This document shows, piece by piece, positions 11,821-20,347 of a stretch of DNA of 64,000 nucleotides; the stretch's first letter is position 1; each line of letters begins with the position of its first letter. A model generated the notes under the pieces. The model had not been told where the DNA came from, searched no databases, and was given only the letters and a program-made list of their open reading frames with translations. Both the position numbers and the translations under genes were made by a program. Source of the stretch: Streptomyces sp. AC558_RSS880 (GTDB lineage Bacteria; Actinomycetota; Actinomycetes; Streptomycetales; Streptomycetaceae); NCBI RefSeq assembly GCF_019049255.1, contig NZ_JAGMUJ010000161.1, forward strand, positions 186,001-250,000, written 5' to 3'.

Positions 11821-11998
11821 CCTCCGGCAGATACGTCACACGGCAAATGTCAGCGTCGTCGCTGCCGGAGGTCTCTTCCACCCGGGCCTCCGGCGCTGGG
11901 ATGCGTCCGGACGGTCCTTCGGGCCGACGCCCCGGGATCTGGCCTGATCCGTATTGACGGGGTCGCCGCACAGACAGGGAGTACTCCCCTCCGTGCGG
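11821..11998 (-). promoter_or_regulatory. Candidate yybP-ykoY Mn2+ riboswitch before terC
   Basis: On the minus strand the leader opens with CGGAGGGGAGTACTCCC and later has GGAAGAGACCTCCGGC. These match the two signature loops of the yybP-ykoY aptamer (GGGGAGUA and the A-rich loop ending GACC). P1 would pair CGGAGG (11993-11988) with CCTCCG (11871-11866). The second arm can also pair perfectly over 10 bp with CTGCCGGAGG (11830-11821), which holds the terC ribosome site. Metal binding would then free translation. No covariance search could be run. Confidence 0.7.
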
Positions 11999-12001
11999 TC
12001 A

Positions 12002-12030
12002 ACAGTACCCAACCACCAAGGATTGGTAAA
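12002..12030 (-). promoter_or_regulatory. Promoter of the terC leader
   Basis: TTTACC (12030-12025), a 17-nt spacer and TACTGT (12007-12002) form a good -35/-10 pair. The expected transcript start near 11994 is exactly where the riboswitch-like sequence begins. Confidence 0.6.
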
Positions 12031-12051
12031 GAGGCAGGTAAAGAAAGATAC

Positions 12052-12074
12052 AAAGCCCCAGGTGGCGGGGCTTT
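12052..12074 (-). terminator. Rho-independent terminator after the TerD-fusion gene
   Basis: AAAGCCCC and GGGGCTTT pair around a 7-nt loop. On the minus strand the hairpin is followed by the T-rich run TTTGTATCTTTCTTT, which is rare for this genome. It ends the terD-terD-fusion unit and insulates the terC promoter just beyond. Confidence 0.85.
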
Positions 12075-12103
12075 ACGCGAACTTGGTCAAAGGTGCGGGG
12101 ACG

Positions 12104-14104
12104 TCACCTGTCCCATGAGCGGCGGGCCGCCGCGACCTGGGTGAGCACCTGGTGGAGGACCTGGCTGCCCGGCGGCACGAGCGGCGGCTCGTACGTCCAG
12201 GCGTGTCCGACCCACGGATCGGCCAGATGATCGTCGGGCACGGGAGTCAGTCGCAGCAGCGAACGCCACAGCGGGTCGAGGAGCGGACCGTAGCCCGCGG
12301 ACTCCTCGCGGTCGGCGACCATCATCAGATGGACCCCGACGGACGGGCCCTCGTCGGCGAGGTAGCGCAACTGGTTCACGGCCCGGTCGTCGAAGCCGTG
12401 CGGGAAGTCGTTGACGATCAGCAGCTGCTGGGAGGTGTCGAAGCCGGGCGGCAGCGCGTCGGGGGCGCCTCCGCGCAGCGCCATCTGCACCAGGTCGACC
12501 CGCTGCGTGAGTCGGCCCAGCACCTCCGTCACCCCTGCGGCGCCCTGGGCGGGCGGGGCCGCCAGCACACCGGTCCGCGTCAGCGGGGCCAGCGGCTGCG
12601 CCCCGGATCCGGCCGGGTCGATGACGTGCACGGTGAACTCGCCCGCCGGGTAGACGGCGAGCAGCCGGGCCGCGTGCGCCACCGCCGTCTCCATGGCGAG
12701 GCGCCGCATGTCGTGGGAGTCGGTGAACGACCCGTCGACCGAGTCGGCCCGTCCGCTGTCGATCCACAGGCCGCGCTCCAGCGGCAGCCGGAGCAGCATC
12801 GGGATGCTGATCCGGTCGGCCTCGGGCAGCCGCAGGTCGCCCAGGCGCAGCGCCATGGGTATCTCCATCGGCACCCGGTAGGCGTGCCAGGCGGGGCTGT
12901 CCCAGCGGGCGAAGGCCGGGGGCAGCGCGGGTTCGACGACGTCGGCCTCGGCGACGAGCTGGGCGAGGTCCCGGTCGAGGACTTCTCGCGCCTGGTCGAC
13001 GAGGTGTGCGTGCCGGGCCCGGGCGGCTTCGCGCGCGGCGTCGCCCTGACCGCCGATCCGGCTGCGCGGATCGGACAGGGCCTGCTCCAGCTCCTTGTCC
13101 ATGCGGGACTCGGCGAAGTCGACGGCGCTGCGGTAGGCGGCGGTGGTGCGGGCCAGGTCCTCGAACATGCCCCAGACCTGGTTGTAGAGCCGCTCCTCCA
13201 TGGACCAGCCGGTCGCGTCCCCCGCGACGGGTTGCGCGGGCTGTCCGGGCTGCGCCGGCGGCGCGGTGGGCGGGGGCGGCGGCGGGGCGGAGTTCCGCCG
13301 GCCGGGGTGGCTGTAGTCGATCGGGCCGCCGGTGGTGGCGGACGGGTCCGCGGCACCGGTTCCGCCGTACGACGGCTGCGGTCCGGTCTGTCCCGGTCCG
13401 CCGGCCGGCTGCCCGCCGTACGACGGCGGTACGGGGCCTGGGGCACCCTGCGGTGCGGTGCCGCCCTGGTCGGGGCCGACCGCGGGAGCGGCCGGCTGAC
13501 GGGAGCGGTCACCGTCGGCCGGGCGGGGCGGGGGCGCCTGCACGGAGCGGGCGAGGCCCCGCGCGACGGCCTCGTTGATGGTCCCGGCGAGCTGTACGGC
13601 CTCGGGCAGGCCCTGGTCGGTGAGGAGGTCGGCCAGACCGCCCGCGTAGCCCTGGCCGACGGCGCGTACCTTCCAGGCACCCTGCCGTCGGTAGAGCTCC
13701 AGCGCGACGACGGCCGACTCGGCCTCCAGGCCCGTGATGGTGTAGCTGGCGATCTCGCTGCCGTCCAGGCCGGTGACGGCGACGAAGGGGGCTGCCACGG
13801 CGCCGAACCGGACGGGGCCACCGCCCGAGGTGGGCAGGGCGAGCAGCGCGCTGACGCGGTGGACCGCGTCCGTCATGGCGTCCAGGTCCACCGCGAGACG
13901 GTGGTCGGCGGCCGCCTGCCGCGACACCTCCAGACCGGGCTGGGTGGGTGCGCCCGGGTGGGCCACCCACTCCACTCCGTGGATCCGGCCATTCTCGTCG
14001 CCGAGCGCGGCCACGGCCACGACCGGCGTGCCGGCCGAGATCCGGATCTCCAGACGGGACTGGGAGAGCGGGTGGTTCTGTCCCCGCACCAGCTCGGCCG
14101 TCAT
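12104..14104 (-). CDS. TerD domain fused to a degenerate FtsK-like domain
   Basis: A 666-aa stress-type protein. Residues 1-185 are a TerD domain (LEIRISAG..., VEWVAHPGAPTQPGLEVS, AVVALELYRRQGAWKVRAVGQGYAGGLADLL). A Pro/Gly/Gln-rich linker runs from about 190 to 300. The C-terminal half resembles FtsK/HerA ATPases: a DPAG strand like the DPK of FtsK, a Walker B-like LLIVNDFPHGFDD, and SVGVHLMMVADRE like the GIHLILATQRP strand. A proper Walker A (GxxxxGK[ST]) is missing where it should be, near LWIDSGRADSVDG. Thus it is probably not an active ATPase. It follows a plain terD gene by 70 nt. Ter proteins act in membrane-linked stress and phage responses; the role here is not known. Confidence 0.78.
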   Translation of the reverse strand: MTAELVRGQNHPLSQSRLEIRISAGTPVVAVAALGDENGRIHGVEWVAHPGAPTQPGLEVSRQAAADHRLAVDLDAMTDAVHRVSALLALPTSGGGPVRFGAVAAPFVAVTGLDGSEIASYTITGLEAESAVVALELYRRQGAWKVRAVGQGYAGGLADLLTDQGLPEAVQLAGTINEAVARGLARSVQAPPPRPADGDRSRQPAAPAVGPDQGGTAPQGAPGPVPPSYGGQPAGGPGQTGPQPSYGGTGAADPSATTGGPIDYSHPGRRNSAPPPPPPTAPPAQPGQPAQPVAGDATGWSMEERLYNQVWGMFEDLARTTAAYRSAVDFAESRMDKELEQALSDPRSRIGGQGDAAREAARARHAHLVDQAREVLDRDLAQLVAEADVVEPALPPAFARWDSPAWHAYRVPMEIPMALRLGDLRLPEADRISIPMLLRLPLERGLWIDSGRADSVDGSFTDSHDMRRLAMETAVAHAARLLAVYPAGEFTVHVIDPAGSGAQPLAPLTRTGVLAAPPAQGAAGVTEVLGRLTQRVDLVQMALRGGAPDALPPGFDTSQQLLIVNDFPHGFDDRAVNQLRYLADEGPSVGVHLMMVADREESAGYGPLLDPLWRSLLRLTPVPDDHLADPWVGHAWTYEPPLVPPGSQVLHQVLTQVAAARRSWDR

Positions 14105-14174
14105 CGCCTTCGTCCCCCTGTGTCGCGTGTGGTGTGTCGCGTGCCGTGTCCCGGCCCGGCCTCGGGCGCGGTGC

Positions 14175-14753
14175 CTAGAGGACCGGCAGGATCGCCGGCA
14201 TCAGGTCCTGGAAGGTGCGGCCGTTGGCCGGGTTGCCGAGGGCCGTCATCGTCCAGTTCGTGCCCGTGCGGTGCACCTTCGCCATGATCTGGGCCGTGTA
14301 GGCGCCACCGCCGGCCAGCGTGTAGCGGGCGAGCTCCTGGCCGTTGGTCTCGTCGACGAGGCGGCAGAACGCGTTCTGCACCTCCTGGAAGGTCTGGCCC
14401 GTGAAGGAGTTCACGGTGAAGACGATCTGGTCGATGTGGACCGGGACGCGCGAGAGGTCGACGAGGATGGCCTCGTCGTCGCCGCCCTGGCCGACACCGC
14501 CGACGAGGTTGTCACCGGTGTGGCGCACCGAGCCGTCGTCGCTCACCAGGTGGCGGAAGAAGACGACGTCGACCGGCTGCTTGTCCGCGAACAGGACGGC
14601 CGAGGCGTCCAGGTCGATCTCACGGGTGCGCGAGCCGAACAGGCCGCGACGGGGAGCCGCCTGCCAGCCGAGACCCATGCGCACCGCGGTCAGGCTGCCG
14701 CCGTCGTTCTTCTGCAGACTGATGGCCTGACCCTTGGTCATGTTGACGGTCAC
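14175..14753 (-). CDS. TerD-family calcium-binding stress protein
   Basis: A 192-aa protein with the length and pattern of TerD: KGQAISLQKNDGGSLTAVRMGLGW, then IDLDASAVLF, then DDEAILVDLSRVP and the C-terminal NGRTFQDL. The Asp-rich loops bind Ca2+ in studied homologues. The start is GTG at 14753, with GAGAGGGGA upstream; a second possible start (ATG) lies four codons further in. It precedes the TerD-FtsK fusion and follows uvrB on the same strand. Its promoter at 14809-14831 matches the damage-type motif of uvrA, uvrB and ogt. Confidence 0.9.
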   Translation of the reverse strand: MTVNMTKGQAISLQKNDGGSLTAVRMGLGWQAAPRRGLFGSRTREIDLDASAVLFADKQPVDVVFFRHLVSDDGSVRHTGDNLVGGVGQGGDDEAILVDLSRVPVHIDQIVFTVNSFTGQTFQEVQNAFCRLVDETNGQELARYTLAGGGAYTAQIMAKVHRTGTNWTMTALGNPANGRTFQDLMPAILPVL

Positions 14754-14808
14754 GCGCTGATTCCCCTCTCGAACTTCCCCTGTTGCCGCGCAATCGCGGT
14801 TGACCAGA

Positions 14809-14831
14809 ACACTACGCAGGGGCACTGACAG
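14809..14831 (-). promoter_or_regulatory. RecA-NDp/PafBC-type promoter of terD
   Basis: CTGTCAGTGC (14831-14822), 7 nt, then TAGTGT (14814-14809) on the minus strand. The core TGTCAGTG-N8-TAnnnT is intact; the two outer bases differ from the uvrA, uvrB and ogt copies. The transcript would start about 50 nt before the GTG. Confidence 0.6.
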
Positions 14832-14888
14832 CGACGTACCCAGGTCCGCACTTTGTGTCGTTCTTGCAACACATCGCGTGCGCGGCCG

Positions 14889-17027
14889 TCAGGACAGGCC
14901 GGCCTCCTGCATCTGCCGCAGTTCCTTCTTCATCTCGGACACCTCGTCGCGCAGCCGGGCCGCGATCTCGAACTGGAGGTCCGCCGCGGCGGCCCGCATC
15001 CGCGTGGTGAGTTCCTCGATCTGCTCGGCGAGTTCGGCGGCGGGGCGGTCGGTCGGCACGGTCTCGGCGGCCTTGCCCTTGGTGCTCTTCGCGCCCTTGG
15101 CCGCCTTGGTGCCCAGGGAGGGCACGGGCGCCTTGGTGCCGCCGTCCTTCTTCGTCTGGCGGTAGCCCGAGCCGAGCAGCTGCTCGGTGTCGATGTCCTC
15201 GCGGGCGATCTGGGCGACGATGTCGTTGATCTTCTTGCGCAGGGGCTGCGGGTCGATGCCGTTCGCCTGGTTGTACGCGACCTGCTTCTCCCGGCGGCGG
15301 TTGGTCTCGTCGATGGCCTTCTCCATCGCCGGGGTGATCTTGTCGGCGTACATGTGGACCTGGCCGGAGACGTTGCGCGCCGCGCGGCCGATGGTCTGGA
15401 TCAGGGAGGTGCCCGAGCGCAGGAAACCCTCCTTGTCGGCGTCGAGGATGGCCACCAGGGACACCTCGGGCAGGTCGAGGCCCTCGCGCAGCAGGTTGAT
15501 GCCGACGAGGACGTCGTACTCGCCGCTGCGCAGCTCCCGCAGCAGCTCGACCCGGCGCAGGGTGTCGACGTCGCTGTGCAGGTAGCGCACCTGGATGCCG
15601 AGTTCCAGGAAGTAGTCGGTGAGGTCCTCGGCCATCTTCTTGGTGAGCGTGGTGACCAGGACGCGTTCGTCCTTCTCCACGCGGGTGCGGATCTCGTGCA
15701 CCAGGTCGTCGATCTGGCCCTCGGTGGGCTTGACCACGACCTCGGGGTCGACGAGGCCGGTGGGGCGGATGATCTGTTCGACGGTGCCGTTCGCGCGGGA
15801 GAGCTCGTACTGGCCGGGGGTGGCCGACAGGTAGACGGCCTGCCCGATGCGCTCCTGGAACTCCTCCCACTTCAGCGGCCGGTTGTCCAGGGCGGAGGGG
15901 AGCCGGAAGCCGTGGTCGACGAGGGTGCGCTTGCGGGAGGCGTCGCCCTCGTACATCGCGCCGATCTGCGGGACCGTGACGTGCGACTCGTCGATGACGA
16001 GGAGGAAGTCGTCCGGGAAGTAGTCCAGCAGGGTGTTCGGCGGGGAGCCGGGAGAGCGGCCGTCGAAGTGCATCGAGTAGTTCTCCACGCCGGAACAGGA
16101 GCCGATCTGGCGGAGCATCTCGATGTCGTACGTGGTGCGCATGCGCAGGCGCTGGGCCTCCAGGAGCTTGCCCTGCTTCTCCAGCTCGGTCAGGCGCTCG
16201 CCGAGCTCCTTCTCGATGTCGTTGACCGCGCGCTCCAGCCGCTCGGGGCCCGCGACGTAGTGGGAGGCCGGGAAGACGTACAGCTGCTGGTCGTCACTGA
16301 TGATCTCGCCGGTGAGCGGGTGGAGCGTGGACAGCGCCTCGATCTCGTCGCCGAACATCTCGATGCGGACGGCGAGCTCCTCGTAGACCGGGAAGATCTC
16401 GATGGTGTCGCCGCGGACGCGGAAGGTGCCGCGGGTGAAGGCCATGTCGTTGCGCGTGTACTGGATGTCCACGAAGCGGCGCAGCAGCTCGTCCCGGTCG
16501 AGCTCGTCGCCGACGCGGAGGGGGACCATGCGGTCCACGTACTCCTGCGGGGTGCCCAGGCCGTAGATGCAGGAGACGGAGGCGACCACGACGACGTCGC
16601 GGCGGGTGAGCAGCGAGTTGGTCGCGGAGTGGCGAAGCCGCTCGACCTCCTCGTTGATCGAGGAGTCCTTCTCGATGTAGGTGTCCGACTGCGGGACGTA
16701 CGCCTCGGGCTGGTAGTAGTCGTAGTACGAGACGAAGTATTCGACGGCGTTGTTCGGCAGCAGCTCGCGGAACTCGTTGGCCAGCTGGGCGGCCAGGGTC
16801 TTGTTCGGCGCCATGACCAGGGTGGGGCGCTGGAGCTTCTCGATCATCCACGCGGTGGTGGCGGACTTGCCGGTGCCGGTCGCGCCGAGCAGGACGACGT
16901 CCTTCTCACCTGCTTGGATGCGCCGGGCGAGGTCGGCGATGGCCGTCGGCTGGTCGCCGCTCGGTTGGTAGGGACTGACGACCTCGAAGGGCGCCACCGT
17001 GCGTTCGATCTGGGAAACGGGCCGCAT
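14889..17027 (-). CDS. uvrB: Excinuclease ABC subunit B
   Basis: The central helicase-like subunit of nucleotide excision repair, which receives damage from UvrA and recruits UvrC. The 712 aa contain Walker [14 protein letters not shown], the beta-hairpin region [20 protein letters not shown] that clamps DNA, the DESH box ([11 protein letters not shown]) and helicase motif VI (QTIGRAARN). The UVR motif for UvrC contact is at the C-terminus ([20 protein letters not shown]). The ATG at 17027 lies 7 nt after a TACGGT box, so the mRNA is probably leaderless. Confidence 0.97.
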   Translation of the reverse strand: MRPVSQIERTVAPFEVVSPYQPSGDQPTAIADLARRIQAGEKDVVLLGATGTGKSATTAWMIEKLQRPTLVMAPNKTLAAQLANEFRELLPNNAVEYFVSYYDYYQPEAYVPQSDTYIEKDSSINEEVERLRHSATNSLLTRRDVVVVASVSCIYGLGTPQEYVDRMVPLRVGDELDRDELLRRFVDIQYTRNDMAFTRGTFRVRGDTIEIFPVYEELAVRIEMFGDEIEALSTLHPLTGEIISDDQQLYVFPASHYVAGPERLERAVNDIEKELGERLTELEKQGKLLEAQRLRMRTTYDIEMLRQIGSCSGVENYSMHFDGRSPGSPPNTLLDYFPDDFLLVIDESHVTVPQIGAMYEGDASRKRTLVDHGFRLPSALDNRPLKWEEFQERIGQAVYLSATPGQYELSRANGTVEQIIRPTGLVDPEVVVKPTEGQIDDLVHEIRTRVEKDERVLVTTLTKKMAEDLTDYFLELGIQVRYLHSDVDTLRRVELLRELRSGEYDVLVGINLLREGLDLPEVSLVAILDADKEGFLRSGTSLIQTIGRAARNVSGQVHMYADKITPAMEKAIDETNRRREKQVAYNQANGIDPQPLRKKINDIVAQIAREDIDTEQLLGSGYRQTKKDGGTKAPVPSLGTKAAKGAKSTKGKAAETVPTDRPAAELAEQIEELTTRMRAAAADLQFEIAARLRDEVSEMKKELRQMQEAGLS

Positions 17028-17034
17028 GCCATCC

Positions 17035-17057
17035 ACCGTACGGCCCCCCACTGACAA
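17035..17057 (-). promoter_or_regulatory. RecA-NDp/PafBC-type leaderless promoter of uvrB
   Basis: TTGTCAGTGG (17057-17048), 7 nt, then TACGGT (17040-17035), and 7 nt later the ATG. It is nearly identical in form to the ogt promoter, which uses the same TACGGT box. Confidence 0.78.
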
Positions 17058-17068
17058 CGGGTCCGGAA

Positions 17069-17932
17069 TCAGCGGCGCTGCGGGGTCCGGGAGCGGTGTT
17101 CCACGGGGCCGCGGGCCCGCAGCCGCGAGCGCGCCGGGGAGTGGTGGGCCGGGGAATGAGCGGGGACGCCGGGCTTGTGCTCGGCGGGGGGCGCGGCGGA
17201 CCCGCCGGCGACCATCAGCGGATCGAAGACCACCACGACGCCCGCGAGGACGAGGAAGGCGAGCGGGCCGACCATCATCGGCCCGAGCAGGGCGGCCGCC
17301 GGCTCCCCCGCGGCGGGCTCGGCCGCGCCGTGGACGTGCACCTCGAGTGCGGCCATGCCGGTGTAGTGCATCCCGGTGACCGCGAGCCCCATGACGACGC
17401 TGGCGCCCACGCTCCACCGGAGGCCCCGCTCCTGTCCGGCCGCCCACAGGGCGGCGCTGGCGGCGACCATGGCGATGGCCACGGACGCGGCGACCGTGAG
17501 GACGTTGTACTCCAGGCGTCCGTCGAGGCTCATGCCGGCCATGCCGAGATAGTGCATCGAGGCGATGCCGAGGCCGGTGATGGTGCCCCCGGTGAACAGA
17601 GCCGTTCCGGAGGCGCCCTTGTAGCCGACGATGAAGATCCCGATGCCCACCATGACGACGGCGACGGCCAGGCTCGCGAACGTGATCAGCCGGTCGTAGT
17701 GGATCGGCGTGCCCTCGACGGTGAAGCCCGTCATCGCGACGAAGTGCATCGTCCATATGCCGGAGCCGATGGTCGCGGCCCCCAGCGCGAGCCAGCCGGG
17801 GCGCCAGGAACGGGACCCCCTGACGGCCCTGGCGGTGCAGCGCAGGCCCAGGGCACCGCCGAGACAGGCCATGAGGAAGGCCACCAGCGGTGTGACCAGG
17901 CCGTAGCTGAATCCGTCGACCGTGCCTTGCAT
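17069..17932 (-). CDS. MHYT-domain membrane sensor protein
   Basis: A 287-aa membrane protein with seven hydrophobic helices and the three MHYT-type units [19 protein letters not shown] and [11 protein letters not shown]. The conserved Met, His and Tyr residues sit at the outer membrane face and are proposed to bind copper and sense small ligands such as oxygen, CO or NO. There is no fused GGDEF, EAL or HATPase output domain. The C-terminal 45 residues are polar, rich in Pro, His and Arg, and probably cytoplasmic. The ATG at 17932 has GGGAAGGG upstream. It is 41 nt upstream of uvrB on the same strand, but uvrB has its own promoter there. Confidence 0.85.
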   Translation of the reverse strand: MQGTVDGFSYGLVTPLVAFLMACLGGALGLRCTARAVRGSRSWRPGWLALGAATIGSGIWTMHFVAMTGFTVEGTPIHYDRLITFASLAVAVVMVGIGIFIVGYKGASGTALFTGGTITGLGIASMHYLGMAGMSLDGRLEYNVLTVAASVAIAMVAASAALWAAGQERGLRWSVGASVVMGLAVTGMHYTGMAALEVHVHGAAEPAAGEPAAALLGPMMVGPLAFLVLAGVVVVFDPLMVAGGSAAPPAEHKPGVPAHSPAHHSPARSRLRARGPVEHRSRTPQRR

Positions 17933-18119
17933 GCGCGGCTGCCCTTCCCGACCCGTGTATCCCGCAACGTCCCGATATACCCCCCTCCCGGCGCCGTGAC
18001 GGCGGCCAGGGATGACGCAGAGAGTATGACCCCACCGGAATGGTCGAACGATTTTCCGGCAAAGAAACACGTCCTTGCCCCAGGTGTGTGGCACCAGTGT
18101 GCGGAATTCGGGCGACACC

Positions 18120-18163
18120 GTTCAATCCGCGGCCATCCCGCACTCGCCTCACGTCGACCCTCT
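18120..18163 (+). promoter_or_regulatory. Possible PHO box before glpQ
   Basis: Four 11-nt units can be read in phase, the first GTTCAATCCGC, then GGCCATCCCGC, ACTCGCCTCAC and GTCGACCCTCT. They resemble the GTTCACC-type 11-nt repeats bound by PhoP in Streptomyces, with the first unit best. glpQ genes of S. coelicolor are known phosphate-regulated genes, which motivates the call; only the first unit is strong. Confidence 0.4.
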
Positions 18164-18210
18164 GCTGTCACAGTTGAGCCGACCGTGATCGCTCGACGCG
18201 AGGAGTACAC

Positions 18211-19083
18211 ATGCACGCACGCGCTGTCACCGCCTCGGCCGCCGCGTTCCTGGGCACCGCCGCCCTCCTGCTCCCGCTCTCCCCCGCGCGGGCCGCGGAA
18301 AGCTCCGCGCGGCCCCTGGTGATAGCCCACCGGGGCGCGTCCGCTTATGCGCCCGAGAACACCCTGGCGGCCGTCGACAAGGCCGCCGCGCTCGGCGTCG
18401 ACTGGGTGGAGAACGACGTCCAGCGCACCAGGGACGGTGAACTCGTCGTCCTGCACGACGACAGCCTCCAGCGCACCACCGACGTCGAGGAGGTCTTCCC
18501 CGACCGGGCTCCGTGGAAGGTGAAGGACTTCACCGCCGCGGAGATCGCCCGGCTGGACGCGGGCAGCTGGTTCGGCTCCGCGTACGCGGGCGCGCGCGTG
18601 CCGACGCTGGAGCAGTTCCTGCACCGCGTCGAGCGGCACCGCCAGAAGCTGCTGCTGGAGATCAAGAACCCTCAGCTGTATCCCGGCATAGAGCGGCAGA
18701 TCGTCAAGGTGCTGGGCAACGAGGGCTGGCTGGACCGCCCGCACGTGCGGAACCGGCTGATCGTGCAGAGCTTCAGCGCGGACAGCGTACGGACGGTCCA
18801 CGATCTGCGGCCCGCGGTGAAGACGGGCTTCCTCGGGACGCCGCCCGTGTCGGACCTGCCCGCGTACGCGGACTTCACCGACCAGATCAATCCCTCGCAC
18901 GGTTCCCTCTCCGCCGGTTACGTCGCCGCCGTGCACGCCCTCAAGGGGGCGCACGGCAAGCCGCTGGAGGTGTGCGCCTGGACCGTGAACGACGCGGCCG
19001 CCGCCCGGCGGGTCGCCGGGTTCGGGGTCGACGGGATCATCACCGACACGCCTGACGTGGTGCGGGACGCGGTGCGCGGCTGA
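18211..19083 (+). CDS. glpQ: Secreted glycerophosphodiester phosphodiesterase
   Basis: Splits glycerophosphodiesters into glycerol-3-phosphate and an alcohol outside the cell, a way to win phosphate from lipid headgroups. The first 30 residues are a signal peptide ending ARAAES. The GDPD barrel shows IAHRGASAYAPENTLAA (catalytic His and Arg), WVENDVQRTRDGELVVLHDD (metal Glu/Asp and second His) and LLLEIKNP. The 290-aa length is standard for the short bacterial class. GAGGAG sits 6 nt before the ATG. A possible PHO box lies about 50-90 nt upstream. Confidence 0.93.
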   Translation: MHARAVTASAAAFLGTAALLLPLSPARAAESSARPLVIAHRGASAYAPENTLAAVDKAAALGVDWVENDVQRTRDGELVVLHDDSLQRTTDVEEVFPDRAPWKVKDFTAAEIARLDAGSWFGSAYAGARVPTLEQFLHRVERHRQKLLLEIKNPQLYPGIERQIVKVLGNEGWLDRPHVRNRLIVQSFSADSVRTVHDLRPAVKTGFLGTPPVSDLPAYADFTDQINPSHGSLSAGYVAAVHALKGAHGKPLEVCAWTVNDAAAARRVAGFGVDGIITDTPDVVRDAVRG

Positions 19084-19107
19084 GGCGTCCGCCACGCTCT
19101 CGGGGCG

Positions 19108-19130
19108 TTGTCAGTGGCGGGCCGTACGGT
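19108..19130 (+). promoter_or_regulatory. RecA-NDp/PafBC-type leaderless promoter of ogt
   Basis: TTGTCAGTGG (19108-19117), 7 nt, TACGGT (19125-19130), then 7 nt to the ATG at 19138. Spacing and -10 box are the same as at uvrB. Confidence 0.78.
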
Positions 19131-19137
19131 GGTGCGC

Positions 19138-19692
19138 ATGGACAGCCATGGGCAGTACGAGCAGCGGGTGGTGTGGGCCGTCGTCGGCACCGGCATCGGC
19201 CCGCTGCTGCTGGCCGCGACCCGTGAGGGCCTGGTCAACGTCGTGTTCCACGCCACCGACGAGGTGCGCGACGGTGCGCTGGAGCGGCTGGCGTCGCGGC
19301 TCGGCGCCGAGCCCGTCGAGGAGCCCGGCTCCCCGCTGCTGGCCGAGGTGATACGCCAGGTCGAGGCGTACTTCGCGGGTGAGCGGCGGGACTTCGAGCT
19401 GCCGCTGGACTGGTCGCTGATCTCGGGCTTCAACCGCGAGGTGCTGCGGGAGCTGGCCTCCGGGGTGCCGTTCGGCTCGGTCGTCGGGTACGGCGATCTG
19501 GCCCGGCGGGTCGGCCAGCCCGGCGCGGCCCAGGCCGTGGGCACGGCGATGGGCGCGAATCCGTTGCCGGTGGTCGTGCCGTGCCACCGGGTGGTGGAGA
19601 GCGGCGGGGGCATCGGCGGGTTCGGCGGCGGCCTGGAAACCAAGCGCCACCTCCTCGCCCTGGAGGGCGTCCTCCCCGAGCCCCTGTTCTGA
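19138..19692 (+). CDS. ogt: Methylated-DNA--protein-cysteine methyltransferase
   Basis: A suicide repair enzyme that moves alkyl groups from O6-alkylguanine to its own cysteine. The 184-aa protein has the active-site motif PCHRV with Cys149, the DNA-binding helix RRVGQPGAAQAVGTAMGANP before it, and the N-terminal ribonuclease-like domain. ATG at 19138 is preferred to the GTG codons upstream because the leaderless -10 box fits it exactly. The damage-type promoter is shared with uvrA and uvrB. It stands between glpQ and a repeat-bearing gap. Confidence 0.93.
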   Translation: MDSHGQYEQRVVWAVVGTGIGPLLLAATREGLVNVVFHATDEVRDGALERLASRLGAEPVEEPGSPLLAEVIRQVEAYFAGERRDFELPLDWSLISGFNREVLRELASGVPFGSVVGYGDLARRVGQPGAAQAVGTAMGANPLPVVVPCHRVVESGGGIGGFGGGLETKRHLLALEGVLPEPLF

Positions 19693-19732
19693 CGGCTCGG
19701 GGATCCGCTCACTGCGCTCGCCGGGCGCCGTC

Positions 19733-19801
19733 GCGCCCACCCGTGCCGCCCCGGGGTGCCTCCCAGGCCCTTGGGGCACTGGGGAGGCACGACTGCCCGC
19801 G
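19733..19801. repeat. Dispersed intergenic hairpin repeat, copy 1
   Basis: GCGCCCACCCGTGCCGCCCC (19733-19752) and GGCACGACTGCCCGCG (19786-19801) flank an inverted repeat GTGCCTCCCAG...CTGGGGAGGCAC. The two outer strings recur together at 26681-26719 in another gap. The sequence has the look of a mobile or selfish palindromic repeat common in Streptomyces intergenic DNA. Confidence 0.65.
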
Positions 19802-19817
19802 ATCGCGAGGGCTTGGG

Positions 19818-20246
19818 TCAGTCGTAGTGGCGGGCCTCGAAGACGTTGCCGTCCGGGTCGCGGAAGTAGAAGCTGCGCTTGGCCAGGCCGCGCGCCCCGA
19901 AGGAGTCGCGCGAGACGTCCGACACCGGTACGGAGCTCTCCTCCAGGCGGTCGCGGAGGGCATCGAAAGCGTCGGCCGGCAGGGACAGACAGACGTGGTT
20001 GACGGGATGCCCCGAGCTTTCGGCGGCGCCGGGAACCATGCCCATGCGTTCCGCCTTCGCCCGCGGCATGAGATCGAGGATCGTTTCCTCGTTCACCCGC
20101 ACCGAGGGAAACGGCGCCTCACCGACGGAGTAGTCGGTGAGCCTGACGGGCTCCAGGCCCACGGCCTTCTCGTAGAAACCGGCGGCGGCGATGGGGTCGT
20201 TCACCCACAGGACGATGTGGTCGAGGCGAGTCGTGTTGTCCGTCAT
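19818..20246 (-). CDS. VOC-family (glyoxalase/dioxygenase-fold) protein
   Basis: A 142-aa vicinal-oxygen-chelate protein. The first beta-alpha-beta-beta-beta unit starts LDHIVLWVNDPIAAAGFYEKAVGLEP and the second starts HPVNHVCLSLPADAFDALRDRLEE, ending RSFYFRDPDGNVFEARHYD. The His in LDHIV, the His in VNHVC and the Glu in FEARHY are the expected metal ligands. This fold covers glyoxalase I, fosfomycin-type resistance and ring-cleaving enzymes, and nothing here fixes the substrate. It is divergent from psuG with a 101-nt gap; a shared role is not implied. Confidence 0.82.
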   Translation of the reverse strand: MTDNTTRLDHIVLWVNDPIAAAGFYEKAVGLEPVRLTDYSVGEAPFPSVRVNEETILDLMPRAKAERMGMVPGAAESSGHPVNHVCLSLPADAFDALRDRLEESSVPVSDVSRDSFGARGLAKRSFYFRDPDGNVFEARHYD

Positions 20247-20347
20247 GGCCCCCAGCCTCCGCGACGTCCGTGACGGCGCGCAAGGGGTTTGGCCCCGTGC
20301 CCGACCCGCCAGAGATGAGGGAGAACCGGCAGACAGGAGGCAGACGC

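Noticed and set aside
20247-20347. Shared function of the VOC-family protein and psuG-psuK
   Set aside because: They are only divergent neighbours; nothing in the 101-nt gap shows a common operator.
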